DNA of 35,295 bases, taken from the NCBI GenBank assembly GCA_937919685.1, contig CALFOM010000057.1, positions 1 to 35,295 of the forward strand. The letters are read 5' to 3'. Position 1 is the stretch's first letter, and each line of letters begins with the position of its first letter. Shown one piece after another: positions 7,701 to 19,177 of this stretch. The notes beneath the pieces were generated by a model, which searched no databases, was not told where the DNA came from, and saw only the letters and a list, made by a program, of their open reading frames with translations. Both the position numbers and the translations under genes were made by a program. The stretch comes from an uncultured Phycisphaera sp. Lineage in GTDB: Bacteria > Planctomycetota > Phycisphaerae > Phycisphaerales > SM1A02.

Positions 7701-7723
7701 TCTCGCACCACAATGGTGCGAGA
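7701..7723. other. Perfect 10-bp hairpin downstream of htrA
   Basis: TCTCGCACCA (7701-7710) and TGGTGCGAGA (7714-7723) form a perfect stem with a three-base loop. It precedes the terminator in the htrA transcript and has no T-run of its own. It could protect the mRNA 3' end or act as a protein site. Confidence 0.7.
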
Positions 7724-7757
7724 GGTCGGATCGAAGTCATGGATTTTCGGACCTGAC

Positions 7758-9281
7758 TCAGTTCCCGGTGTCCACGAGGACGAAGCGAGTCATGCCTCTT
7801 CTTTCGACCAACAGTCGGATCGTCTGATCCGGATCGATCTCATCGAGGGCTTTCTGAAACGCTTCGAGACTCGTCGGCCGGAAATCGTTGATCCGGAGGA
7901 TCGCGTCGCCGGGCTCGATGCCTGCGGCGGCGGCAGGCCCGTCTGTGAGGACACCCTTCACGAAGAGGCCGGTTTCCGAGGTGAGTCCCGCTTCGAGGCT
8001 CATCGCCTCATCAAGAGGTGCGAGTTCGAGTCCGAGTCGCGGCGTCTCCGGTTCGGGAGCTTCCTCGACTACCGTGGGGGATTGGGATCCGGGTCGGACC
8101 CCGAGCACCGCGGTCCGTGAAAGTTGCTTGCCGTTCCGGAGAATCTCCAGGGAGACTGCGGTGTCCGGTGCGAAGTCCGCGATGCGACGGGCCAGTCCCG
8201 CAGGCGTGTCGGTCCGCCGACCATTGATGTTCAGGACGATGTCGCCGGGTTCCAGTCCAGCGTTTGCGGCCGGTGTTCCATCAAGGACTCCCGCCACGAG
8301 AACGCCAGACCTGGCCTCATGGCCGAAACTCGCCGCAAGGCCCTCGTCCAACGGCTGGATGTTGACGCCGAGCCAACCACGTTCCACCGTGCCGTCGGTC
8401 GCCAGATCATTCACGATCCGTTGCACCATCCGGCTGGGGATTGCGAAGCCGATACCGTCGTTGCCGCCGGCGGCGCTGGAGATGGCGCTGTTGATGCCGA
8501 TGACCTCGCCGTAGATGTTCGCGAGCGGTCCACCCGAGTTGCCGGGATTGATCGCCGCATCGGTCTGGATGTAGTTCTCGAACGTGGCGAGCCCCATCCC
8601 TTCTCGACCCAGAGCACTGACGATGCCTGCAGTCACCGTCTGGCTCAGTCCGAATGGACTTCCCAGCGCGATCACCCAGTCTCCAACCTGCGATTCATCA
8701 CTGTCGCCGAACTTCGCGGCAACCAGGTCCGACGCATCGATTCGAAGCACCGCGAGATCGGTCGCCGGGTCCGCACCGATCACCGTGGCGGTGGTCTCGC
8801 GGCCATCATGGAGAAGGATTTTCACTTCGTCGGCGCCTTCGATCACGTGGTTGTTGGTGATCACCAATCCGTCGGCAGTGGCGATGACGCCGGTCCCCTG
8901 GCCCATTCTGTCGGGCTGTCTTCGGTTCGATTCCGGCGCGGTTCGAGGCATTTCCGGAAGGAGGTCACGGAACTGTTCCGGGATCTGATTTCGGTCGGGA
9001 CGTACTCGACGATTTTCACCGCCTGCAAAGGGTGGATGATCAATCGAGATGATTTGGACAACGCTGGGACGGAGGATCTCTGCGACGGAACGGAAGGCGT
9101 TCGAGAGCATTATTGCATCGCCGGCGGCGGCGTTGGACCGCGTCTCGGCGTTGGTGAAGGTGACGGTATCGGCGGCAAGAAGCGTCGGCGCGACCGCAAG
9201 TCCCGCGAGGGCCGCGAGGACCATCATTCGGTGTCCTCGTGGGATGCGGGTTGCCTGGCCGGTTGGGGTGGAATCTCTCAT
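7758..9281 (-). CDS. htrA: HtrA/Do-like periplasmic serine protease with two PDZ domains
   Basis: A 507-residue protease and chaperone of the DegP/HtrA (S1C) family, which degrades or refolds damaged envelope proteins. An N-terminal basic stretch and hydrophobic core (MMVLAALAGLAVAPTLLA, 19-36) form a signal peptide. The trypsin-like domain has the full triad: His145 in ITNNHVIEG, Asp175 in PATDLAVL and Ser249 in NPGNSGGPL. Two PDZ domains follow, around 290-385 (GWLGVNIQPLDEG onward, GLEPGDIVLNING) and 410-505 (RLGLELAPLDEA onward, GIEPGDAILRIND). Length fits the family. The ATG at 9281 is supported by AAAGGAG nine bases upstream. Tandem hairpins and a terminator lie downstream. Confidence 0.95.
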   Translation of the reverse strand: MRDSTPTGQATRIPRGHRMMVLAALAGLAVAPTLLAADTVTFTNAETRSNAAAGDAIMLSNAFRSVAEILRPSVVQIISIDHPPFAGGENRRVRPDRNQIPEQFRDLLPEMPRTAPESNRRQPDRMGQGTGVIATADGLVITNNHVIEGADEVKILLHDGRETTATVIGADPATDLAVLRIDASDLVAAKFGDSDESQVGDWVIALGSPFGLSQTVTAGIVSALGREGMGLATFENYIQTDAAINPGNSGGPLANIYGEVIGINSAISSAAGGNDGIGFAIPSRMVQRIVNDLATDGTVERGWLGVNIQPLDEGLAASFGHEARSGVLVAGVLDGTPAANAGLEPGDIVLNINGRRTDTPAGLARRIADFAPDTAVSLEILRNGKQLSRTAVLGVRPGSQSPTVVEEAPEPETPRLGLELAPLDEAMSLEAGLTSETGLFVKGVLTDGPAAAAGIEPGDAILRINDFRPTSLEAFQKALDEIDPDQTIRLLVERRGMTRFVLVDTGN

Positions 9282-9290
9282 AGCACTTGA

Positions 9291-9297
9291 CTCCTTT
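9291..9297 (-). promoter_or_regulatory. Strong ribosome binding site of htrA
   Basis: AAAGGAG on the minus strand, nine bases before the ATG at 9281. It fixes the htrA start and is stronger than at most genes in this window. Confidence 0.75.
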
Positions 9298-9523
9298 CAA
9301 CGGAGGCTGAGGTTTCGCGAGTGCGGGCGCCACGATGGCGCACGCCGTGGTCGGCTTCTGCCGAAGACCTCGCGGTGATGAATGGCGTCGTTCCGGTCTC
9401 CCCTTTTCCCTCAAGGGCCGGTCGACGCTTAGGGTCTACGCACCGCCTCGGGGGCGGGTTCGGCGTCGACAGACTTCGTTCTCTAATTTGCGAATTACTC
9501 GGACGGTGCGAAAAGAGTGATTT

Positions 9524-10357
9524 CTACGCCCGAATCGCGGTGGAGTACCGATCTAGAAGAATCGCGGCTGCCACCGCGACGTTGAGGGAGTCGACGCCGG
9601 GCGCCATGGCGATCCTGACCAGCGCGTCACAGTTCTTCGAAGCGACGTCGCCGAGTCCGTCGAACTCGCTTCCCATCACAAGGGCGACGCGGTGGTGATC
9701 GGATGGCGGGAGGAGGTCCGCGGTGGTCCGCCCCTCGATGCTGGCACCGATCCGATGGAACCCATGGACGTCTCCAAGTCCGGCGAGGTCCGCGGCCCAG
9801 TCCGAACTTCGGGCGAATGGAATGCGAAGGGCGTGTCCGATCGAGACCCGCAACGACTTCCGGTAGAGGGGGTCGTGGCAGTCCGGGCTCAGAATCACAC
9901 CATCGATACCGAAGGCGGCGGCGACTCGAAAGAGCATGCCGATATTGTCGATGTTCCGAATCGACTCGCAGACCAGCAAGGTTCCAGGGCGTCCGGTGTC
10001 GGGAATGAGATCATCGATCGAGCGATCATCGACCCCCATCCGATTTCCACTCGCGAGCACGCCACGATGGATTGGAAATCCGACGATCGACTCGAGGATT
10101 TCCTGGGGCGCGACCAGCGCCTCGACCTCGGGGTGCCCGTGCCTCGCGAGAATCTCCTCCAACCACGGCCGTTTCCGGTCGGAGACCAAGATCCGCCGAA
10201 TCTGATTCGGGGACTCGAGCATTGCCTCCACGATCAAGGGTTGTTCGCCGATAAAAATTCCCGGTCGGGAATCGACGCCCCGTTGGTCTCGGCCCCGAAG
10301 GTCACGGAAGTCCTCCAGCCTCGGATCGTCGGATTGGCGGACGGACTCGATGGTCAT
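9524..10357 (-). CDS. SpoU/TrmH-family RNA 2'-O-methyltransferase
   Basis: About 277 residues from the ATG at 10357 (MTIESVRQSDDPRLEDF); the open frame continues upstream but collides with mgtE and lacks family sequence. SPOUT-class enzymes bind S-adenosylmethionine in a C-terminal trefoil knot and methylate ribose in tRNA or rRNA. The three motifs are present: NIDNIGMLFRVAAAFG (motif 1), VALVMGSEFDGL (motif 2) and VRIAMAPGVDSLNVAVAAAI (motif 3). The N-terminal part (GIFIGEQPLIVEAML, RRILVSDRKRPWLEEI) matches the substrate-binding domain of the TrmH/RlmB type. The target nucleotide cannot be deduced. It is transcribed divergently from mgtE across an 82-base gap. Confidence 0.88.
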   Translation of the reverse strand: MTIESVRQSDDPRLEDFRDLRGRDQRGVDSRPGIFIGEQPLIVEAMLESPNQIRRILVSDRKRPWLEEILARHGHPEVEALVAPQEILESIVGFPIHRGVLASGNRMGVDDRSIDDLIPDTGRPGTLLVCESIRNIDNIGMLFRVAAAFGIDGVILSPDCHDPLYRKSLRVSIGHALRIPFARSSDWAADLAGLGDVHGFHRIGASIEGRTTADLLPPSDHHRVALVMGSEFDGLGDVASKNCDALVRIAMAPGVDSLNVAVAAAILLDRYSTAIRA

Positions 10358-10371
10358 GAGGGGAGGGTCGC

Positions 10372-10394
10372 GGTTGTGAACACGTTTCGCAACC
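10372..10394. promoter_or_regulatory. Near-perfect inverted repeat between methyltransferase and mgtE
   Basis: GGTTGTGAA (10372-10380) and TTCGCAACC (10386-10394) pair over nine positions with one G-T mismatch and a five-base loop. It lies in the 82-base divergent intergenic region. It could be an operator for either gene or a hairpin in the mgtE leader. It is too short to be the known M-box Mg2+ riboswitch. Confidence 0.45.
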
Positions 10395-10439
10395 CCATCG
10401 GTCGAGGTAAGGACCGGAGGTCGCAGATACACTTGAATC

Positions 10440-11918
10440 ATGCCAGTCGAACGCGAATTCGAGTCCGAAGATCGAACCCGGCCGGAAGAGCTCGAGACTG
10501 AGACGCCGCCGACGCGTTCGTCGACGGTCATCGAGAATCCCGCGGAGGCCAGCCCCGAGGACGACCGGGTCGCCCGGCTTCTTCAGCACACCATCGACCT
10601 GCCGATTCTCGCATCAGCGGTCGAGGCGCAGGATCCGGCGGATGCGGCGGACACGCTAGAGAAACTCGACGAAGGCGATGCCGCGGACGTTCTGGAGGAG
10701 ATGGATGTCGCGAACGCGGCAGATGCACTTTCGCACATGGTGGGCCCGCTCGCGCTCAGTGTGCTCGAGGATCTGGTGGAAGAGGACCCTGGCTACGCAG
10801 CGGCGCTGATCGAGTCGATGCCGACCGATGATGCCGCAGACCTCCTCCAACTCGCACCAGATGAGATTGCAGAGGCGATTCTCCGGCGGATGTCGTCAGC
10901 CGGACAGATGGCGCTGCGTCGATTGTTGGCCTACGACGAAGAATCAGCCGGCGGGCTGATGACCCCTGATGTCTTCAAGATTGATGAGGAGATGACGGTC
11001 ATCGAGGCGGTACAGGCGCTTCGAGATGCGGAATCGAAAGAAGAGACGCACTCCATATTCGTCGTCGATGCCGAAGAGCGGCTGACCGGCATGCTCGGGT
11101 TTCGCCGTCTGGTGCTTGCCGGTCCGAACGAGCGCATCGGCGATGTCTGTGATCGAGAGATCTCGGCCATTCCCCCCGATCTCGATCGCGAGATGGTCGC
11201 GATGGAATTCGAGAAGTACGATTATCTGGTGCTCCCCGTGGTCGATGCGGATGGACGTCTGCTCGGCGCGATCACCGTGGACGACGTCCTGGATTCGATC
11301 CGCGCCGAAGGCACCGAAGATGCGCAGATGATGGTGGGTGCGGGCCGTGAAGAGATGGTCTTCTCGTCGACCGGCGAGAAACTCCGCAGTCGCATTCCGT
11401 GGCTCATCGTCAATCTGGTCACCAGCTCGATCGGTGCGATGGTCGTCTTCCAGTTCGAAGGGCTGATCGCGGAGGTCGCGATTCTCGCGGTACTCATGCC
11501 GGTGATCGCCAACCAGTCGGGAAACGCCGGGCAGCAGTCGCTGGCGGTCACGCTTCGAGGCATCGTGCTCGATCAGGTGAATAACAAGGTCGCCAGTCGC
11601 CTCTTGTTTCGCGAGTCGGTGGTCGGTGCGATCAACGGCCTGATCGCAGGGCTTCTGGTGGGCACTTTGGTCGGTGGCATCTCGATCATCTCGGGAAGCG
11701 GTACCTGGAAACTTGGGGTCGTGATCGCGATCTCGATGATCTGTTCTCTCACCATCGGAACGTTCACCGGAACGGCACTGCCAATGTTGATGCGGCGGCT
11801 CGGTGCGGACCCGGCGACCGCGAGCACCATCTTCCTGACCATGGTGACCGACTCGCTGAGTTTCCTGATCTTCCTTGGCACGGCGGCATCGCTTTCCGGT
11901 TGGCTCGGCCTAGCCTGA
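10440..11918 (+). CDS. mgtE: MgtE-family magnesium transporter
   Basis: A 492-residue magnesium channel/transporter. After an acidic N-terminal tail comes the MgtE_N helical domain (about 45-160, with Asp/Ala repeats such as DPADAADTLEKL and MPTDDAADLLQL). A CBS pair follows (about 168-290, GLMTPDVFKIDEEMTVIEA; LPVVDADGRLLGAITVDDV), then five membrane helices (about 320-490) with the pore signature PVIANQSGNAGQQS. N- and CBS-domain acidic residues in this family sense cytoplasmic Mg2+ and close the pore. Full length for the family. The ATG at 10440 has only a distant GGAGG (19 bases away), so translation may be weakly primed. It converges on gcvP after 41 bases. Confidence 0.95.
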   Translation: MPVEREFESEDRTRPEELETETPPTRSSTVIENPAEASPEDDRVARLLQHTIDLPILASAVEAQDPADAADTLEKLDEGDAADVLEEMDVANAADALSHMVGPLALSVLEDLVEEDPGYAAALIESMPTDDAADLLQLAPDEIAEAILRRMSSAGQMALRRLLAYDEESAGGLMTPDVFKIDEEMTVIEAVQALRDAESKEETHSIFVVDAEERLTGMLGFRRLVLAGPNERIGDVCDREISAIPPDLDREMVAMEFEKYDYLVLPVVDADGRLLGAITVDDVLDSIRAEGTEDAQMMVGAGREEMVFSSTGEKLRSRIPWLIVNLVTSSIGAMVVFQFEGLIAEVAILAVLMPVIANQSGNAGQQSLAVTLRGIVLDQVNNKVASRLLFRESVVGAINGLIAGLLVGTLVGGISIISGSGTWKLGVVIAISMICSLTIGTFTGTALPMLMRRLGADPATASTIFLTMVTDSLSFLIFLGTAASLSGWLGLA

Positions 11919-11959
11919 GCCGGCCCCGAGTGCGCCGCGGCTGAATTCAACCGCCGGCT

Positions 11960-14890
<2,931 letters not shown>

Positions 14891-14950
14891 GGCAGCAGCT
14901 TCAGTCCGGGTCGGGAATCGAGGTATGGTCGACACTGATCGAATTCGTCG

Positions 14951-14956
14951 AGTATA
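14951..14956 (-). promoter_or_regulatory. Possible -10 box for gcvP
   Basis: TATACT on the minus strand, about 60 bases upstream of the gcvP ATG, matches five of six bases of the sigma-70 -10 consensus. No convincing -35 box is found at the right distance, so the call is weak. It overlaps the start region of the divergent gene. Confidence 0.25.
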
Positions 14957-14957
14957 G

Positions 14958-15923
14958 ATGGTCCGCATGGCGAAATCGCGTCTCGACAAGCTGTCTGCCT
15001 CAGAGTCTCGGGAAGACCCGCGCCGGGCGTCTGAATCCGGTTCCGGGAACACTCTCGGAAGCACGATTCCGGAACCGCTCGAAGTCCGACGGGGGCGGGC
15101 GGCGGTGGTGATGGGAATCCTGGGCATTCCGACCGTCGGCCTCGCGGCGATCGCCGGTATCGGGCTGGGTCTGGCGGGAGTTCGATCCCCGAGGCCGGCC
15201 TGGTCGATCGCGGGCACGGTGCTCTCGTTGCTCGTTGTTGCCGCTTGGATCGGAGGCCTGGCGGGCTTCCTGAACGCCATGTCGGCCGATCGGCCCCCTC
15301 CGGGGATCATTCACGCGGGTGGAAGACTCGGCACTGCGGTGGCGGCGCGGATCGCCCGCGGTGTCGATCCGGCCGATCCTCGAACGCCGCCGGATTCGGC
15401 CATCGCGGAGATTCTCGAGAGCATGCCAACTTCCTTGCGGCGGCATGGCGGTAACCCACCCGGTGAATTGGCCATCGAGACCCTGCCTCGGCCCCCAGGC
15501 TGCCTGCTTCGATGGCGAATTGGGCCACCGCTCGATCCTGCGATGGGGTCCGCGATCACCCCGGTCGATCCGAAGCGTGGGGGTATCTATCTGTATGCCG
15601 CAGACGGGCGAATGCTCGTCGGACTCGACGGGGCGCTCGTTCCGAATCCCCATGGGGTGGGGCTTGATGACGACGACGTGGCGCTCATCGCCCGCCTTGT
15701 TCCGCATGCTCGAAAGATCACCGCGTACGCCAGTGCGCAGAGCGGTCGATTGCCGAATGGGATCGAAGCCGCGGAGATCCTCCAGTCGGGCGGCACTGGT
15801 GGTGTACCGACGCCTCGGTATCGCCCTCGCCCGGGAGGTCTATTCGATCTGATCGAATCCGATTCCGGGCGCCGAATCACCTTCGCGGCCTTCGGGGGGG
15901 TTCTCCTGCCCTTGCAGCCATGA
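14958..15923 (+). CDS. Hypothetical membrane-anchored protein, DUF4190-like N-terminus
   Basis: A 321-residue protein of unknown function. A polar N-terminus (about 45 residues) precedes two hydrophobic segments ([20 protein letters not shown] and [18 protein letters not shown], roughly 49-105). Their arrangement, with GLGLAGVRS between them, resembles the DUF4190 type. The rest (about 110-321) is a soluble domain rich in Pro and Gly, without Cys pairs or a catalytic motif that I recognise; it probably faces the periplasm. The start may instead be the ATG at 14967 (MAKSRLDKL). It is divergent to gcvP. The high-GC codon pattern and length support a real gene, but the function cannot be named. 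Confidence 0.75.
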   Translation: MVRMAKSRLDKLSASESREDPRRASESGSGNTLGSTIPEPLEVRRGRAAVVMGILGIPTVGLAAIAGIGLGLAGVRSPRPAWSIAGTVLSLLVVAAWIGGLAGFLNAMSADRPPPGIIHAGGRLGTAVAARIARGVDPADPRTPPDSAIAEILESMPTSLRRHGGNPPGELAIETLPRPPGCLLRWRIGPPLDPAMGSAITPVDPKRGGIYLYAADGRMLVGLDGALVPNPHGVGLDDDDVALIARLVPHARKITAYASAQSGRLPNGIEAAEILQSGGTGGVPTPRYRPRPGGLFDLIESDSGRRITFAAFGGVLLPLQP

Positions 15924-16037
15924 TCTTCTCTGCCGGTACGCTGGCGAACAGTTCCCCGTCGTCGCGGAACCTATGATTGCATCGATTTCGCTTTCGGTTC
16001 ACCGCGTCCTCCAGCCGACGTCAACACGGTTTTCTCT

Positions 16038-16043
16038 AAGAGG
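16038..16043 (+). promoter_or_regulatory. Ribosome binding site deciding the M28 peptidase start
   Basis: AAGAGG eight bases before the ATG at 16052. It favours that ATG over the in-frame TTG at 16046, which would be only two bases away. Confidence 0.6.
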
Positions 16044-16051
16044 TCTTGTCC

Positions 16052-18118
16052 ATGTCCATTCGCCACGCCTTTTCGCTCATCGTCGTTTCAACTGTCCTGA
16101 TGATCGCCTTGGGATTCAGTCCTGAGGTCGTGGCGCAGGACGCCGCTCCGGGACAAATCATCGAGGGCGCCGTGAACCCCTACGGTTTTCAGCCGGAGAA
16201 CGACTTCGTCGTGGTCGACGCAGAGACCGCGGATCTCGGTCGGTTGTTCGAAGACCTCGGTCCCGAGGCGCGGGAGTGGTATCAGCACGTCATGACGCTC
16301 TCCGGGCCGTACTTCGAAGGGCGGGCGCCGGGAAGTGCGGGAATCGAACGAGCGGCGGACTACGTCCAGTTCTGGTTTGAACGACTTGGCTTGGAACCAG
16401 CGTTCGCCGAAGGTGACGATGCATCCGGGACCTGGACGAGCTATCGCCAGTTTCTTGAACTGCCAGGCGGAACACCGACCATCGAGCGGGCACTGATGCA
16501 GTACCGAAGAGCGGAGCACGGCGAGCAGACTGCCGAAGTCGGAAAAGACTTCACGGTCCTCGGCAATTCGGGCACGGCAGACGTCTCCGCGCCGCTCGCG
16601 TTCCTCGGTTATGCGATCGAAGACGGTCCGGACGGCTACTCGAGTTTTCCGGCGGCGGACGAAGGCCTCAAGGATCTCGATGGTCGGATCGTGATTATTC
16701 TTCGCTACGAGCCGCTCGATGACGAAGGCCGAAGTCGTTTCACGAGCCGCCGCTTCAGTCGGCACGCGGCGATTCCACCGAAGATGAAGGCGGCAGTGGA
16801 CCGCGGAGCCGCAGGAATCATCCTGGTCAATCCTCCGGGGGCCGTCTTTGCGAAGGACGGGCTTCAGGATGTGGCGGCCAGCCGGGCAGGAGACGAACTC
16901 GACATCCCAGTGGTTCAGGTGACACCGGAGATCGCGAATCGACTCATCGCCGCTGCGGATTCCGATGGGCGGGACCTTGCGGCGCTGCGACGCATCGCCG
17001 ACGAGGGCGGACATGGCAGCATTATCTTTGGCGGAGAGGACGAAGTTCGACTGGCGACGGCGATCGACGGCGGAATGAACCGCACCGCCAACATCGGTGG
17101 TGTGCTTCGCGGGCAAGGTGACCTTGCGGACGAATGGGTGATCATCGGCGGTCACTACGATCACGTGGGCCTCGGCACTTTCGGCGCCATGCCCAACAAT
17201 CGTGGCCGTCTCCACCCTGGTGCCGACGACAATGCGAGCGGAACCAGCGGCGTCCTTGTCACCACCCAGCTTCTCGCGGAGCGTTATGCGAATGCGGACG
17301 CGGACGCCGATCTTCGTTCGATCCTTTTTATCGCGTTCACTGGCGAGGAAACGGGTCTCAATGGTTCCCGCTACTACGTCGAGCATCCGACACTTCCAGC
17401 GGGCTCGATCAATGCGATGCTAAACATGGACATGATCGGGCGAATGCGAAGCGACACGCTGGCGATCGGCGGAACCAGCAGTGCGGATGGCATGCTCGAA
17501 GAGCTTCGGCCGATGCTTGAAAAGAGCGGCCTCACCGTGTACGCCGATCCGAATGGCCGCGGTCCGAGCGACCATGCAAGTTTCTACGGCGCCGGCATTC
17601 CGGTGCTGTTCTTCTTTACAGGAACGCACGATGTCTATCACCAGCCCGGTGACTATGGATGGACGGTGAATCCTGCCGGCGCCGCCAAGGTCATCGACCT
17701 CGTGGTGGATGTTGCGGGGCATTTTGTCACCGACCCCGAGCGGCTGGTCTTCGGCGGTGGACGCCCGACTCGAGTCGTCTCGAAGCCAGAGAATGGCGAT
17801 ACCGGGAAGCCCGACGCGAACGACCGGGGATATGCCCCGGTTCGACTCGGGGTCCGGCCCGGCATGGGTGCGGGTGATGAGCCGGGGGTGCGGATCGAAG
17901 GCGTGAGCGAAAACACCAGCGCGAGCGATGCGGGTCTCCGCAAAGGTGACGTGATTATCGCGTGGGGCGGCGAGGATCTGGTTGACGTCATGGACATGGT
18001 CACTCGACTGCGAGGGCATCAGCCGGGCGAGGTGGTCGAAATGGTGATCATTCGCGACGGTGAAGAGATGACCATTCCAGTCACCATGAAAGCGAGCGAG
18101 AAGGTCATTGAGAACTGA
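16052..18118 (+). CDS. Secreted M28-family metallopeptidase with PA and PDZ domains
   Basis: A 688-residue zinc aminopeptidase-like protein. The N-terminus (MSIRHAFSLIVVSTVLMIAL, then VVAQ-D) is a signal peptide, so it acts outside the cytoplasm. A protease-associated domain lies at about 180-300 (GRIVIILRYEPLDDEG, AAGIILVNPPGA). The M28 catalytic domain (about 340-570) shows the two-zinc ligands: IIGGHYDHVG (His), HPGADDNASG (Asp), TGEETGLNGS (Glu-Glu), LNMDMIGRM (Asp) and THDVYHQPGD (His), with PSDHASFYG before it. A C-terminal PDZ domain (about 597-686, GLRKGDVIIAWGGEDL) is appended, which could bind substrates or partners. Exact substrate unknown. It stands alone and converges on the FAH gene. 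Confidence 0.9.
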   Translation: MSIRHAFSLIVVSTVLMIALGFSPEVVAQDAAPGQIIEGAVNPYGFQPENDFVVVDAETADLGRLFEDLGPEAREWYQHVMTLSGPYFEGRAPGSAGIERAADYVQFWFERLGLEPAFAEGDDASGTWTSYRQFLELPGGTPTIERALMQYRRAEHGEQTAEVGKDFTVLGNSGTADVSAPLAFLGYAIEDGPDGYSSFPAADEGLKDLDGRIVIILRYEPLDDEGRSRFTSRRFSRHAAIPPKMKAAVDRGAAGIILVNPPGAVFAKDGLQDVAASRAGDELDIPVVQVTPEIANRLIAAADSDGRDLAALRRIADEGGHGSIIFGGEDEVRLATAIDGGMNRTANIGGVLRGQGDLADEWVIIGGHYDHVGLGTFGAMPNNRGRLHPGADDNASGTSGVLVTTQLLAERYANADADADLRSILFIAFTGEETGLNGSRYYVEHPTLPAGSINAMLNMDMIGRMRSDTLAIGGTSSADGMLEELRPMLEKSGLTVYADPNGRGPSDHASFYGAGIPVLFFFTGTHDVYHQPGDYGWTVNPAGAAKVIDLVVDVAGHFVTDPERLVFGGGRPTRVVSKPENGDTGKPDANDRGYAPVRLGVRPGMGAGDEPGVRIEGVSENTSASDAGLRKGDVIIAWGGEDLVDVMDMVTRLRGHQPGEVVEMVIIRDGEEMTIPVTMKASEKVIEN

Positions 18119-18140
18119 TCGCGTCCACCCATGCGCCGAC

Positions 18141-19016
18141 TCAGTTCATCGTGTTCTCTAGTATCCCAAGCCCATCGATCTCGACTTCCATCCGGTCGCC
18201 GGCCTTGAGGTGGATCGGTGGCGTCCTCGCGAATCCCACGCCCGGCGGAGTCCCGGTCAAGATGATGTCACCGGGATCGAGCGCGACGAAAGATGAGAGG
18301 TGTGCGATCAGGGCGGGGATGCGAAAGATCAATTGATTGGTGGATGAATCCTGGACCAGTTCTCCGTTCAGCCGGAGTCTGATTCGGAGTTGATGCGGAT
18401 CCGGAATCTCATCTTTTGTCGCGATGTACGGACCGAGGGGGCAGAATCCTTCGCAGCTCTTTCCGCGCTGCCACTGACCGTCGGCGAATTGGAATGCCCG
18501 GGCGCTGAGATCGTTCGCGCAGGCGTATCCAAGGACGTGTTCCATCGCGTCGCACTCCGCGACTCGCCAGGCCCGGCGCCCAATCACCACCGCGAGTTCG
18601 GCTTCGTAGTCGGTCTCTGAGGTTCCTAGGGGCATCGGGACGACGCCTCCCGGACCGATGACGTTGCAACTGAATTTCGAGAAGGCCAGTGGCGATGCCG
18701 GTGGTTCCATTCCGCTCTCCGCGGCATGATCGGCGTAATTGAGACCGATGCAGATCACCTTGCCGGGAACTGGCACCGGTGACATCAGTTCGCAATCAGT
18801 GATTGGAGTGCGGTCGATGTTCGAGGTGTGTACCCGCTCGCGCAGTTTGGCCAAGACGGGACGCGATACATCGAATCGATCTCGAACGCCGAGATCGAAA
18901 CGATCGTGATCGGGCATCTCCAGCAGATCCGTTCCGTCGATCACAGCGCCGTCGGGTGTGATTGCGCCGAATCGAACTCCTGATTCACCGTTGATACGAA
19001 AGTGGACGATCTTCAT
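18141..19016 (-). CDS. Fumarylacetoacetate hydrolase-family protein
   Basis: A 291-residue member of the FAH superfamily, metal-dependent enzymes that cleave or decarboxylate beta-diketo acids. Family blocks are GKVICIGLNYADHAAESG, the metal ligands of DYEAELAVVIGR (Glu residues), YACANDLSARAFQ, RGKSCEGFCPLGPYI, GDIILTGTPPGVGFAR and the end MEVEIDGLGILEN. Relatives include 5-oxopent-3-ene-tricarboxylate decarboxylase, acylpyruvases and 2,4-diketo-3-deoxy-L-fuconate/rhamnonate hydrolase. The last splits its substrate to pyruvate and L-lactate. LutABC and a sugar-acid dehydratase occur within 12 kb, so the diketo-deoxysugar role is attractive but only inferred. It is divergent to the AlkP fusion gene. 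Confidence 0.88.
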   Translation of the reverse strand: MKIVHFRINGESGVRFGAITPDGAVIDGTDLLEMPDHDRFDLGVRDRFDVSRPVLAKLRERVHTSNIDRTPITDCELMSPVPVPGKVICIGLNYADHAAESGMEPPASPLAFSKFSCNVIGPGGVVPMPLGTSETDYEAELAVVIGRRAWRVAECDAMEHVLGYACANDLSARAFQFADGQWQRGKSCEGFCPLGPYIATKDEIPDPHQLRIRLRLNGELVQDSSTNQLIFRIPALIAHLSSFVALDPGDIILTGTPPGVGFARTPPIHLKAGDRMEVEIDGLGILENTMN

Positions 19017-19177
19017 GTCTGGAAGCCTATCACGGAGTGTCGTTTCGTCGGTATCGGACCCTCGCTTGCGACGATCCAGCTACGAATTCTCATTCTTGTT
19101 TTCCCACGATCATATGGCCCGGTACTCTTCAAGTATTCGATTCAAATCTACTCATGTACTCCACGCTTGGTCGCCCC

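Noticed and set aside
8124-9290. 388-codon plus-strand frame opposite htrA
   Set aside because: It is antisense to the HtrA catalytic triad and both PDZ domains and has no family features.
9327-9341. Small hairpin GCGCCA-CGA-TGGCGC upstream of htrA
   Set aside because: A 6-bp stem is expected by chance in DNA of this GC content and nothing links it to regulation.
11918-11959. Inverted repeat AGCCGGC/GCCGGCT between mgtE and gcvP
   Set aside because: The arms are only 7 bp with a 28-base loop and no T-run follows on either strand, so I do not call a terminator.
14927-14958. TCGACA and TATAGA as a plus-strand promoter for the membrane-protein gene
   Set aside because: The boxes are about 20 bases apart, too far for a normal sigma-70 promoter, and would require a leaderless start at 14967.
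14891-15310. N-terminal extension of the gcvP frame
   Set aside because: The added residues lack GcvP homology and overlap the divergent membrane-protein gene; ATG 14890 gives the normal length.
16088-17386. 432-codon minus-strand frame opposite the M28 peptidase
   Set aside because: It mirrors the catalytic domain of a clearly recognised gene and its product shows no family features.
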